Assembly (NCBI GenBank): GCA_025201845.1
Contig: MU603992.1
Span: 1-32,948 of the forward strand
Length of the DNA stretch: 32,948 nucleotides
Source: Martensiomyces pterosporus
Taxonomy: Eukaryota; Kickxellomycota; Kickxellomycetes; Kickxellales; Kickxellaceae
Reading direction: 5' to 3'
Within the stretch, counting starts at the first letter, position 1; each line of letters starts with the position of its first letter. Both the position numbers and the translations under genes were made by a program. The notes beneath the pieces are model-generated. The model had not been told where the DNA came from. It saw only the letters and a program-made list of their open reading frames with translations, and made no database searches. This document shows positions 8,909 to 17,439 of this stretch, piece by piece.

Positions 8909-9428
8909 GCATATTCATTTCTTCAGTTCAGCTAGCTGCCCCTTGGCTTTTTGTTTACCAGCTAGGAGATGCAGGGCTTGGCATGCTACAATGCACTACC
9001 AGCAGTTGCCGATGATGGCTAGCACTGTTGGCTCCACTATCAAATACACCAGAAGCGCTGCCATCAATGACGGTGCTGATTTTGCTGCGGATGGGGGAAT
9101 TCGTACACTTTGCGACATTTTTAGCGGCGCTTCACATGAGCCAACCGGTGGGTGGTCAGACCATGTCCTTCGGTTTGCTCACTTGAGCATCACATGGCGC
9201 TCCGGTTGGCGCTTCATTTTACATTCTGCTGCTGGAGGCGAATTAAACCGGCGGCAGCCACTCGAGCAGCACGTCTCCCTGGGTACTTAAATCCCTGGAG
9301 AGCCTGCATGCCACCTTTCAGTTCCGCACTTCCTTATATTGCCACATGTATTATTTCCATTACTGTGTATATACACATTTTCGTTTCTTCGCCATACACT
9401 CGCAGCTGCAGCCTCAGCCTTTCTTGCA
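8909..9428. other. Intergenic; contains the promoter of small heat-shock protein 1
   Basis: No supported gene. TATATA at 9368-9373, within the palindrome TGTATATACA, lies 56 bases before the ATG of the heat-shock protein and is the likely TATA box. Confidence 0.5.
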
Positions 9429-9968
9429 ATGCAACCCAGCTACGATCAACGGCCATCTGCATCCTTGCGCGACAAGGGCACAGTGGTCGTTTCCTTGCCG
9501 CCATACTCAGAGACACAGCACCTGTTTAACGGCAGCATCGCAGATCCCAATGACGAAGGATGTGCCGAAACACACGCATCATGCAACTGGGACCCATTCC
9601 GCCAGCTGGAGACGCCAAAGTTCTTCCACACATTCATATCCGAAACTCCCGAGGTGTACAGAATAACAGTCAGCCTTCCCTGCTACATCTCACGATACGT
9701 CCGCGTCGAAAAAAGCAGCCGCGTTCTGGCCATCGTGGGCAAGGCCATGGCCAGACGACAGTGGCGTGACATTGCCAAAAGACAAGACAACGTGCATGAG
9801 CAGTGGAAGATCTACTGGAGGCTGTTTCGCGTTCCATTGCACGCCGACATTGGTGAGATTAAGGCTGAATACGATGCGGACTTTATGCGGGTTTTCATTC
9901 CCCGCCGCGGCACCGTGTTTTACCGAGCTGTAGGCAAATTGGAGGAGTGGATGTGGCCCGGCAAGTAG
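9429..9968 (+). CDS. Small heat-shock protein 1 (Hsp20 / alpha-crystallin-like, diverged)
   Basis: Encodes 179 residues from the ATG at 9429; the frame is open from TTG 9339, which is not a usable start. The N-terminal 60 residues are polar and variable. Residues about 70-160 fit an alpha-crystallin domain: ETPEVYRITVSLPCYI as the first beta strands, an inserted basic loop (about 105-128), then FRVPLHADIGEIKAEYDADFMRVFIPRR, the diagnostic 'F.LP..V....I.A.....L.V..P' end. Known family role: ATP-independent holdase for unfolding proteins in the cytosol. The tail after the domain carries no I-x-I/V motif, so the usual oligomer contact is missing. The domain is diverged and the inserted loop is unusual, so a non-canonical role is possible. 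Confidence 0.75.
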   Translation: MQPSYDQRPSASLRDKGTVVVSLPPYSETQHLFNGSIADPNDEGCAETHASCNWDPFRQLETPKFFHTFISETPEVYRITVSLPCYISRYVRVEKSSRVLAIVGKAMARRQWRDIAKRQDNVHEQWKIYWRLFRVPLHADIGEIKAEYDADFMRVFIPRRGTVFYRAVGKLEEWMWPGK

Positions 9969-10014
9969 GAAGCTATGCCCAGGATTGTCCGCTGTAGCTC
10001 GTTGCCTGCGTGAT

Positions 10015-10046
10015 CGCCTGCCAGTCCATATTGATATTGGCAGGCG
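10015..10046. repeat. Perfect 9-bp inverted repeat downstream of small heat-shock protein 1
   Basis: CGCCTGCCA (10015-10023) and TGGCAGGCG (10038-10046) flank a 14-base loop. It starts 47 bases after the stop codon, so it would be in the 3' UTR, where it could stabilise or end the transcript. Confidence 0.7.
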
Positions 10047-10193
10047 TCTCCCTGTCCCCTGGTCCGAGACATAGAGTGCACAAATAATCACCTCTGCTCA
10101 CATCACTCACCCACACCCTTGTTACTGCGGCACTCATATGCAGCTTTTTTTTGCTGACCCTAATCTGCCAAAACTTGCTGGAACACGCCCTTC

Positions 10194-10200
10194 TATATAA
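10194..10200 (+). promoter_or_regulatory. TATA box of aldo/keto reductase 2
   Basis: TATATAA 117 bases before the ATG, preceded by a T-run (10145-10152). Confidence 0.6.
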
Positions 10201-10316
10201 ACCTACCTTCCATCGGTCGTTCTGTATTCACTTGCTTTGCTTTCGCATCAGCTCTTCACAGCCCTATCATCGCCTGACTACAGACCGACAGCTCTACCAT
10301 CAATACGAAACCAACC

Positions 10317-11348
10317 ATGTCTTCCATCTCCACCGTCGAATTTGGCGTCCCTGGCGACAAAGTCAGGGTGCCCCGCATTGGGCTCGGATGTATGGGCCTT
10401 AGCCCCGTCTACGGGCCCGTTGACGACGAGGAGTCGCTCAAGCTGCTGGCCCACGCCACCGACAAGGGCTGCAAGTTCTGGGACACTGCTGATGTTTACG
10501 GGCTTGGCCACAACGAGCAGCTTCTCTCACGCTACCTCAAGGACAACCGCGACAAGGTGTTCCTGTGCACCAAGTTCGGCAACGCCTGGCGCGACCCCGA
10601 GCCGGGGTTCAGCGGCAACTTTATTGAACTCTTTGTTGGCGTCAGGGGCACCCCCGAGTACGTGCGCAAGGCCTTTGACGACAGCATCAAGAGGCTGGGT
10701 GTTGACAAGGTCGACCTGTACTACCAGCACCGTGTCGACCCCAACGTGCCCATTGAGGAAACCGTCGGGGCCATGGCCGAGCTTGTCAAGGAAGGCAAGG
10801 TGCGCTACCTGGGACTCTCCGAGTGCAGCGCGGAGACCCTCAGGCGCGCGTACAAGGTCCATCCGATTGCCGCCGTCCAGGTCGAGTATAACTGCTGGTC
10901 GCTGGACATCGAGACCAACGGGCTCCTGGATGCCTGCCGCGAGCTGGGCGTTACTGTCGTGGCATACTCGCCGCTTGGAAGAGGCTTCATGACTGGCCAG
11001 ATTCGCAAGTACGAGGACCTGCCCGAGAAGGACTTCAGAAGGGGCAACCCAAGGTTCCAGCCAGAGAGCTTTGCGCTCAACATCAAGCTGGTTGAGGCGT
11101 TTGAGAAGCTGGCTGAGAAGAGGGGGTGCAAGCCCGGGCAGCTTGCACTTGCCTGGGTCCTTGCGCAGGAGAAGAACCTCATCGTCATTCCTGGCACCAA
11201 GCGTGTCAAGTACCTGGATGAGAACCTTGGATCCAGTGACATCCACATCACTGATGCCGAGAACAAGGAGATCCGCGACATTATCAACGCCATCCCCATC
11301 GCGGGCAACAGATACGGCGACGAGGACATGAAGAAGACCTACCAGTAA
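10317..11348 (+). CDS. Aldo/keto reductase 2 (paralogue of reductase 1)
   Basis: Encodes 343 residues, same family and full length. The catalytic tetrad is D56, Y61, K86 and H138, with GLGCMGL near residue 22, YSPLGRGFMTG and IPGTKR all present, so an active NADPH-dependent reductase is expected; substrate unknown. It differs from reductase 1 mainly in the loop after the catalytic Lys (about 89-112) and at the C-terminus, the regions that shape AKR substrate pockets. The central part is identical over about 55 residues, with only synonymous base changes. It lies between the two small heat-shock genes, about 350 bases after the first and 310 before the second, all on the plus strand, each apparently with its own promoter. 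Confidence 0.93.
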   Translation: MSSISTVEFGVPGDKVRVPRIGLGCMGLSPVYGPVDDEESLKLLAHATDKGCKFWDTADVYGLGHNEQLLSRYLKDNRDKVFLCTKFGNAWRDPEPGFSGNFIELFVGVRGTPEYVRKAFDDSIKRLGVDKVDLYYQHRVDPNVPIEETVGAMAELVKEGKVRYLGLSECSAETLRRAYKVHPIAAVQVEYNCWSLDIETNGLLDACRELGVTVVAYSPLGRGFMTGQIRKYEDLPEKDFRRGNPRFQPESFALNIKLVEAFEKLAEKRGCKPGQLALAWVLAQEKNLIVIPGTKRVKYLDENLGSSDIHITDAENKEIRDIINAIPIAGNRYGDEDMKKTYQ

Positions 11349-11495
11349 GGCCTCCATGCATGCGGTCAGGTGCCGTGCTTTATTGTTCACGCCGAAGGGA
11401 AATCAAGCTCCGCTGCTGCTTCACACAGGTTCAAACAAAACAGGCGCTATTGTCGAAATGCTGCAGCCACCAGCAACTTGTTCTCATCCACACAC

Positions 11496-11536
11496 TGCAC
11501 CGCACCGCACCACACCACACCGCACCACACCGCGCC
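11496..11536. repeat. Degenerate CACCG/CACAC microsatellite
   Basis: A run of CACCG and CACAC units lies in the 312-base interval between reductase 2 and small heat-shock protein 2, probably in the promoter or 5' UTR of the latter. No gene is seen in the rest of the interval (11349-11660), which ends in a pyrimidine-rich stretch (11610-11640). Confidence 0.6.
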
Positions 11537-11660
11537 CTACTCCCCGCTCCTCCCACCTTCTTTGCTCCAATTTGCACTGTTGCCAGCTCAGCACCACACG
11601 AGATTTCAATTCTTTTTCTCTTTCTTTTGCCTTGCAGCTTCCAAACAACCAAGAAAAACA

Positions 11661-12140
11661 ATGAGCCGACACGTAACCAACTTTGACAACGAAATCTTCA
11701 CCTACGCATCGGGATTCCAAAGCGTGCGCATTAACACACTGCCAGGTCGCACACTGCCTCCAGGCGACTGGTTCTCCACATGGCCGCGGCTCCACCACCA
11801 CACACTCCCCCACAGCAACAGCCACCAGCACCACTCAATAATAGGCAACGACTTTTTCAGGCCACCCGTCATCCCCGCAAAGACCAGCGTCGACAAGGAC
11901 AGAGAGGTTATTACTGTGGAGAGCGCCGTGTTCCAGGACGCTAGGCCCAGGATTCAAGTGAAGGACGGGAAGCTGAGGGTGTATGCGGCAAGAGTCAGGA
12001 CTAGTACGAAGGGCCGTGTGGCGGCCAGGGAGGATGACGAGTTTGAGTACCAGACCACGCTGCCGAGGGACGTGGACGTGAAGAAGATCACAGCAAAGCG
12101 AGAGGGCAGCGTGCTACGGATTACTCTGCCGAGAAAGTGA
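11661..12140 (+). CDS. Small heat-shock protein 2 (Hsp20 / alpha-crystallin)
   Basis: Encodes 159 residues from an ATG in good context (AAACAATGA); the frame is open from GTG 11370, which I reject. Residues 1-44 form a Phe/Trp/Tyr-containing N-terminal arm, 45-58 a His-rich linker (seven His), and about 77-158 an alpha-crystallin domain. The domain begins KDREVITVES and ends DDEFEYQTTLPRDVDVKKITAK then GSVLRITLPRK, the classical 'LP..VD..KI.A....GVL.I..P' signature. The protein stops right after this strand, so the C-terminal I-x-I/V extension used for oligomer assembly is absent. Expected role: cytosolic holdase induced by stress. No convincing heat-shock element was found by eye. Confidence 0.85.
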   Translation: MSRHVTNFDNEIFTYASGFQSVRINTLPGRTLPPGDWFSTWPRLHHHTLPHSNSHQHHSIIGNDFFRPPVIPAKTSVDKDREVITVESAVFQDARPRIQVKDGKLRVYAARVRTSTKGRVAAREDDEFEYQTTLPRDVDVKKITAKREGSVLRITLPRK

Positions 12141-12450
12141 CCACAATCTGTCCTCCACGCATTGGCATTCGCTAGTTGGACATTCAATGACAAATATACT
12201 TTGGCTTCATGCTAGTGGCTTTCCATGTGGCTCGATGCAAGCATGCACGAGTACCAGCGCTATTTGATCGAGGAAGCGCAGCATATGCAGAGAAGAGACG
12301 GCATGGCGAGATCCAATGCCACATTCGGGTTCTGGCTGCCTCCCACGACAGCCGCAAACCCATCGCCCTCCCCCCCACAGCAAATGAGGCGGCCTTGAAC
12401 ACACCCTCTAGCCTCCGCTCTACGTGCATCTGATTCTAAAGCCAGCAGCC
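12141..12450. other. Convergent intergenic region
   Basis: The 3' ends of small heat-shock protein 2 (+) and P450 2 (-) face each other across 310 bases. Short open frames on both strands show no protein character. No clear AATAAA on either strand. Confidence 0.5.
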
Positions 12451-13974
12451 CTATTTGCGCTTTGAAATCAAAACGTTGCAGTCGCGCTCAGGGTAGCGAG
12501 GATGGCTCAGCAACGTGTGCTTTCTCGGCATGATCTCGGGCTGCCCGTTATCCGCCAGAGCATCCGGACCAAACAGCGAGTCCTCGGGAAGCGCAAACTC
12601 GAACCTATTGTACAGGTTTGCCAGCGTGATGAAGATCTCCAGCCATGCAAGGTTGCGCCCAGGACAAATCCTGGCGCCAGAGCTAAACGTCATCAGCTGC
12701 TTCTTGAGATCTGGGTTTTCCAGAAAGCGCTCGGGGTTGAAAACATGTGGCTCGCTCCAGACATCCTTGTTCATGTGCGATCCACCCAAGCAGACAGTGA
12801 GCGAGTACCCCTCGGGAATAAAGTGGCCCTGCAGCGTGATCCCGCCCTTGGGCACCAGCCGCGCGACGTTGCCGGCCACGGGTCGTAGGCGCATCGCCTC
12901 GCACACACACGCCTCCAAAAACGGCAGCTGCAATCTGGCCTCGTCGTAAGTGATCATGTGGTCGCGCTCGAACGCCGCTCTCACTTCCTCCTGTACGCGC
13001 CCGTAGTGCACGGGGTGCAAAAGCAGCAAATGCGTGATCCAGCACATTGTGCTTGATGTGGTATCGGTGCCAGCAATCATCGTGACGATGCTTTCCGACA
13101 CCACTTGACTGCTGGTCATCCGAATCTTGGAAGTTGGGTCTTCGGCATCAATAAACGACTGCAGCATATCCGCCGGCTTCTCCATGCCCACCTGCAGCTC
13201 CTTCCTGCGCTGTGCAATCACCTGTTTGCCAAACTCGATGAACTGGTCGACCTCCCGGTAGACAGAGCGCATGAGCCACCTCAGCGGAAAGTACTTGCAT
13301 ATGGGGAATATCATCTCCGACACCAGAAGCGTCATGGACTTTTCGACTCGCCTAATCAGCACCTTGTCGCCCGTGTTGAGCACATTGTAGTACTTTCCGA
13401 ATGCCAGAACTGAAATGACATCGAATGAGGCCAGCATGTAGCTCTGGTAGTAGTTGACCTTGGCCACGCCTGCCTCCGAGGCATCAATAGCAGCAGCCCA
13501 GTTGGCGATGAGCGGCTCGACTCCGCAGCGGCGGATGGCGGGCTCCATCTTGCGCAGGTTGCAGAGCGCAAACGTAGGGCCCACCTGGCGTCTACGCTGC
13601 TTGTTCAGCTCGGCATCCCGTGTCAGCACCAGATTGGGCTCGAGGAAGGTGACATGGCTGTAGTCCCGGTCCTTCTGAAACGCATGCGAGCTGAGCACCT
13701 TGCGGCAGTCCGCCGGATCGCACAAAGCCACTTTGCGCGGACCCACGAGGAATATGTTGCCGTACTGGCCGTAGTTCCGCAGAATATACTCTGCCTCGCG
13801 GCCCTGGAACTTGTTCTTCCAAAATATGCATTTGTTGAACCGCGCAAGAAAGTCGCCAGGGATTCTGCGGACGGGCGAGCAGAGCAGGGTGTCAGCGATG
13901 ACAGACAAGACGTAGGCAGCCACGGCAATGGCCAGGTACTTTGCAGACAGGTACATTTGGAGAAGCTCGATCAT
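12451..13974 (-). CDS. Cytochrome P450 2, microsomal class II
   Basis: Encodes 507 residues. N-terminal anchor about 11-31, hinge RRIPG. Motifs: AGTDTT at 301-306 (I helix), EAMR at 359-362 (ExxR), NPERF at 413-417, and the heme loop FSSGARICPG with ligand C437. All are intact, so an ER-bound mono-oxygenase is expected; substrate unknown. It shares with P450 1 the overall length, the segment NLRKMEP/NLAKMEP, GHFIPEG, and the end MPRK-TL-----PRYPERDC, marking the two as members of one family. It is transcribed towards the other stress genes, with its promoter facing the duplicated block. No introns. Confidence 0.94.
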   Translation of the reverse strand: MIELLQMYLSAKYLAIAVAAYVLSVIADTLLCSPVRRIPGDFLARFNKCIFWKNKFQGREAEYILRNYGQYGNIFLVGPRKVALCDPADCRKVLSSHAFQKDRDYSHVTFLEPNLVLTRDAELNKQRRRQVGPTFALCNLRKMEPAIRRCGVEPLIANWAAAIDASEAGVAKVNYYQSYMLASFDVISVLAFGKYYNVLNTGDKVLIRRVEKSMTLLVSEMIFPICKYFPLRWLMRSVYREVDQFIEFGKQVIAQRRKELQVGMEKPADMLQSFIDAEDPTSKIRMTSSQVVSESIVTMIAGTDTTSSTMCWITHLLLLHPVHYGRVQEEVRAAFERDHMITYDEARLQLPFLEACVCEAMRLRPVAGNVARLVPKGGITLQGHFIPEGYSLTVCLGGSHMNKDVWSEPHVFNPERFLENPDLKKQLMTFSSGARICPGRNLAWLEIFITLANLYNRFEFALPEDSLFGPDALADNGQPEIMPRKHTLLSHPRYPERDCNVLISKRK

Positions 13975-14106
13975 GATGGGGATGCGAGTCTACTTGGCCA
14001 GGAACGGTGTCAATGTGTGCGGGAAAAAGGGTGGAGTGCTGAAGAGATCAGGCTGGATACAGAGCAGAGAAGAGAGAGTGCGACTGCCAAGGCGGACAGG
14101 TCTAAT

Positions 14107-14790
14107 TGGGTAGGACAGCAGCTATCTCCTTGCCCCCCGCAGTGCCGCTGTGAACCATTTTGAGTAACCATGGAAACCGCTGTGCTACTTGCCCCAAAAA
14201 CACATCCGAAACGGCCCCGAACGCTGCTTTACCCGGACTATGAGGAATCCAAATTCTTCCAAAAACGGCACTACACCCACCAGATTGGCGCTCGGTCATA
14301 TAGAGAAACGTGATTATTGAATCAAAGCCAAAAGCCTAACTTAACCGCCACATCGCTGGCATCATCGTTCGTGCTATCGAGAGCCAGCACATATTCCCAT
14401 TGTAGCATGTCGAGGCTTGGTCTTTGACTGCCTCATCTGAGTATTTAACTTGCCCTCAACCCAGTTCAACCTCTCCCCTTTCTCTCCTTACCTTTCATCT
14501 AGTCTTCAGTCTTCACCCACTTCAGTCTTCAGCCTTCAGGCTTCATAAAGCATTCAGTCTACACACCACACAGTCTAGTGTGAGTCAATCCGGACGATGG
14601 CGCGATTTCAGCTATCTTCGAGTGGTGGCTGAACAAGCAGACATTGTAGGTGAGCCCTGCTGCATTTTCCGACAGCTGCATCATCATCTGCGTTATCCAC
14701 CTTTGGTCGCAACTCTTTTGCTGGCCAACATAGAATGAGCGCTCGGCGGCGTTGGGGAACATCTTGTAAATGGCCTGGCCAAGCTGGTGC
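14107..14790. repeat. 684-base direct repeat, copy 1 (ends at the N gap)
   Basis: Nearly identical to 14801-15484 at a constant offset of 694. By eye there are four differences, all transitions: 14289 C/T, two adjacent ones near 14470, and one near 14729. The block holds part of the upstream region of P450 2, CTTCAGTCTTCA-type repeats (about 14500-14550) and the last 76 codons plus stop of the F-box-like gene on the minus strand. Because it ends exactly at the gap, it is probably the other haplotype or an assembly duplicate rather than a genomic tandem copy. Confidence 0.93.
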
Positions 14791-14800
14791 NNNNNNNNNN
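14791..14800. other. Assembly gap (10 N)
   Basis: Ten undetermined bases. The true distance and content are unknown. Confidence 0.99.
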
Positions 14801-15484
14801 TGGGTAGGACAGCAGCTATCTCCTTGCCCCCCGCAGTGCCGCTGTGAACCATTTTGAGTAACCATGGAAACCGCTGTGCTACTTGCCCCAAAAACACATC
14901 CGAAACGGCCCCGAACGCTGCTTTACCCGGACTATGAGGAATCCAAATTCTTCCAAAAACGGCACTACACCCACCAGATTGGTGCTCGGTCATATAGAGA
15001 AACGTGATTATTGAATCAAAGCCAAAAGCCTAACTTAACCGCCACATCGCTGGCATCATCGTTCGTGCTATCGAGAGCCAGCACATATTCCCATTGTAGC
15101 ATGTCGAGGCTTGGTCTTTGACTGCCTCATCTGAGTATTTAACTTGCCCTCAACCCAGTTCAGTCTCTCCCCTTTCTCTCCTTACCTTTCATCTAGTCTT
15201 CAGTCTTCACCCACTTCAGTCTTCAGCCTTCAGGCTTCATAAAGCATTCAGTCTACACACCACACAGTCTAGTGTGAGTCAATCCGGACGATGGCGCGAT
15301 TTCAGCTATCTTCGAGTGGTGGCTGAACAAGCAGACATTGTAGGTGAGCCCTGCTGCATTTTCCGACAGCTGCATCATCATCTGCGTTATCCACCTTTGG
15401 TCGCAACTCTTTTGCTGGCTAACATAGAATGAGCGCTCGGCGGCGTTGGGGAACATCTTGTAAATGGCCTGGCCAAGCTGGTGC
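14801..15484. repeat. 684-base direct repeat, copy 2 (starts at the N gap)
   Basis: Same length as copy 1; the first base after the gap corresponds to position 14107. This copy is continuous with the rest of the F-box-like gene, so its right junction at 15484/15485 is the natural one. The only coding change within the shared gene part swaps Gly (copy 1) for Ser (copy 2) before the QQKS stretch. Confidence 0.93.
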
Positions 15485-16176
15485 ATCAGCACTGCACACC
15501 CAAATATCTTGCCGCTATCAAAGAAGCCCAGGCTGGAGCAGTTGCACACGCTGTGACTGCTGGCATGAACAATTTGGGTGGCTCCAGGAAACACTGCGTT
15601 GTCGAAGGGTGCTTCGTTCAGCAGTTTATTAGTGTGGGCTGTGACGACTAAAAGAGTAGCCAAATGGACACTGACACCACGAACTAGTCCCTCCATACCT
15701 CCGTCGATTGCCAGCTTAATGCTTGGAATCTGGTCCCAGTGCCCTTCTTTCGCATCCTTGTCCTGCACAGTGTCCAACAACATGTACTGGTAGAACAAGT
15801 ATTTCAAAGCGCCTCGCCATCTGCAGCACACTCCAAGGAGCGGAACAAGCGAGTGGTCTACCTTGCTGAGTTTCAACCCATCAAGATGTCCCTGCACGCG
15901 CTTCACTCCAGCCACATACTCTGCAAAGAGCTCGATGACGTGGCTGGGAAGACTGCTGCTAGACGGTCTGAATCTCGGTGGTGGGGCAGGAGCTGTTTCT
16001 GTGCGTCGAGGCGCTGCTCCTTTTCGGAAGAACGGGGTGGCTTACATATCAAACAAGTGCGCTGGAGTGTATGGAAAGACCAAAGCACCACACACAGCGT
16101 GAATGTCTGTGGAGGCAGCTGGGATAGGTGCTTGCTGCTTTGCATCGATTTTGGGCAACATTCCGGCAATATGCAT
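15253..16176 (-). CDS. Short F-box-like protein, C-terminally truncated family member (two exons proposed)
   Basis: The open frame 15253-15966 contains SSLPSHVIELFAEYVAG, then VPLLGVCCRWRGALKYLFYQYM and IYKMFPNAAE, matching the N-terminal third of the three large F-box-like proteins at 26251-32003. No ATG is available in this frame before an upstream stop. A canonical donor GTAAGC at 16045-16040 and an acceptor ending ATTCAG at 15968 define a 78-base intron. Joining puts a 43-codon first exon (ATG at 16176, TATATA about 45 bases upstream near 16221) in frame, giving 281 residues. The relatives have 561-567, so the leucine-rich part is missing; it could equally be a pseudogene. The stop lies inside the duplicated block. 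F-box proteins recruit substrates to SCF ubiquitin ligases; that role is inferred from the family. Confidence 0.5.
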
Positions 16177-16353
16177 GGCTGGGTCTCGTGGTGGTCACGC
16201 ACTCCAGCAGGTTTCATGCATATATACATATGGCAGCGACATGGAGTCCGCACTTGTCCCCAGTTCCAGCGGTGCGCTTATACAGTAATGACAGCAGGTT
16301 CTATTTTTATGATGTGCGGAGAACAAAAATAAAACATTCGCACCAGCATCCAT

Positions 16354-17439
16354 TCAAACGATGTTGCGCCCATGGAAGTTGTCGTTGGCTGTAGGCCGCA
16401 GGGTGGTCTCGAGCTCCATGTACTCAGTGCCGCCTATATTGCCCTGGTAGTACCCGTTGGCAGCGAGGGCGCTGTAGCCAGTCATCTGCTTCTTCTGCGA
16501 GTCCTCAGTCAGCATCCCAGCAGTGGACTCGTTGTTGGCCATCTGGTACTCCCTAATGAGGTTGTACTGGCGCATGCGAGCCAAAAAGAACCTCAGGTAC
16601 TCCTCCTTGTCGAAAATCGAATGGTAGACGGGCCGCCCAAGGAGCACAAAGAAGTACACCTGGGCAATGAAGATCGGCAAGACAGTGTTCAAGGCACCAA
16701 GAATGAAGATGCGCTCGGGAGTCAGCGGAACCCAGAACGTAGCGATTCCAGCAATCAGCGCCAACGTGGCAACGATAAAGCAAATGACGATCTCGCGGTA
16801 CTCGTTGAAGCACGTATGAATGTTGCGCGCCATGAAGATAATGAAAATGAACGCCAGCAGCTGGAAGAAGACGAACGAGATCGAGAAGTAGAAGAAGCCG
16901 TTGCTCCCCTTGCACATTTGCAACTGCGCAATGTACTTCAGCCCCATGTCCTGGGGAAGAGCAGCAGCAACGATGCCGTAGATGAGCGGAATCAGGACAA
17001 TATAGGCAATAGGGAGCCAGAAGTACTTGCCAGTAAGCTTGCGCTTCCAGATGAATATGACAATGAACTGGTAGACGCGGTACTGGAACAGGCTCATCCA
17101 CAGATACCCGCCAAGGCTCATCCGCAGCCATGCAGTAGTAATGACACACACGATCCAACTGGGTTTGGGTGCGATTGTCAGGTACGAGTACACGTCACCA
17201 ATAAACCACACGACTGTTGAGCCGTACGTCCAGTACATCAGCGGCAGGTTTTTTGACTTTAGCGGCAGGTATTTCCGTTGGAAGAATGTGTATACCAGGA
17301 ATACCAGGTCGACGAACAATAACGCAGAGCACACGCTGATGAGAATGACCTCGCGATTATCGGTTGGCATCTTCAAGACTGGTGGCATTGCTGGCGCCTG
17401 AGCCAACGGGCCAGTCGGAGGGTTGGACGCTGTCGACAT
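16354..17439 (-). CDS. Seven-TM receptor-like protein A (RGS-GPCR-related, no RGS domain)
   Basis: Encodes 361 residues. Hydrophobic segments lie at about 31-53, 68-86, 94-128 (long TM3), 139-161, 181-204, 216-236 and 243-268. LPLKSKNLPLMYWTY follows TM1 and is shared with the other two paralogues. The loop between TM5 and TM6 reads ARNIHTCFNEYREI, like the corresponding loop of plant and fungal 7TM-RGS receptors. After TM7 comes a conserved segment (YHSIFDKEEYLRFFLAR...NLIREYQMANNES), then only about 60 residues with no RGS domain. The tail contains EYMEL (Y340, a YxxPhi-type motif). Likely a plasma-membrane or endosomal receptor coupling to a G protein; ligand unknown. Start chosen at ATG 17439; the frame extends to TTG 17553. 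TAATATATT near 17505-17513 may be the TATA element. Confidence 0.85.
   Translation of the reverse strand: MSTASNPPTGPLAQAPAMPPVLKMPTDNREVILISVCSALLFVDLVFLVYTFFQRKYLPLKSKNLPLMYWTYGSTVVWFIGDVYSYLTIAPKPSWIVCVITTAWLRMSLGGYLWMSLFQYRVYQFIVIFIWKRKLTGKYFWLPIAYIVLIPLIYGIVAAALPQDMGLKYIAQLQMCKGSNGFFYFSISFVFFQLLAFIFIIFMARNIHTCFNEYREIVICFIVATLALIAGIATFWVPLTPERIFILGALNTVLPIFIAQVYFFVLLGRPVYHSIFDKEEYLRFFLARMRQYNLIREYQMANNESTAGMLTEDSQKKQMTGYSALAANGYYQGNIGGTEYMELETTLRPTANDNFHGRNIV

Noticed and set aside
1466..13974. A complete biosynthetic gene cluster
   Set aside because: No polyketide, peptide or terpene backbone enzyme is present; the only synthase sequence (FAS2) is a broken fragment.
14102..14299. Minus-strand open frame beginning near 14299, also present in the repeat copy at about 14800-14993
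   Set aside because: It has no recognisable protein features, lies in the P450 2 upstream region, and its second copy reads across the N gap.
14500..15250. CRISPR-like array from the CTTCAGTCTTCA repeats
   Set aside because: The units are short, irregular and pyrimidine-rich, without spacers, in a eukaryotic sequence: a simple low-complexity tract.
15739..16332. 197-codon plus-strand frame opposite the short F-box-like gene
   Set aside because: It is antisense to a frame with clear family similarity and itself resembles nothing known; its AATAAA at the end is likely chance.
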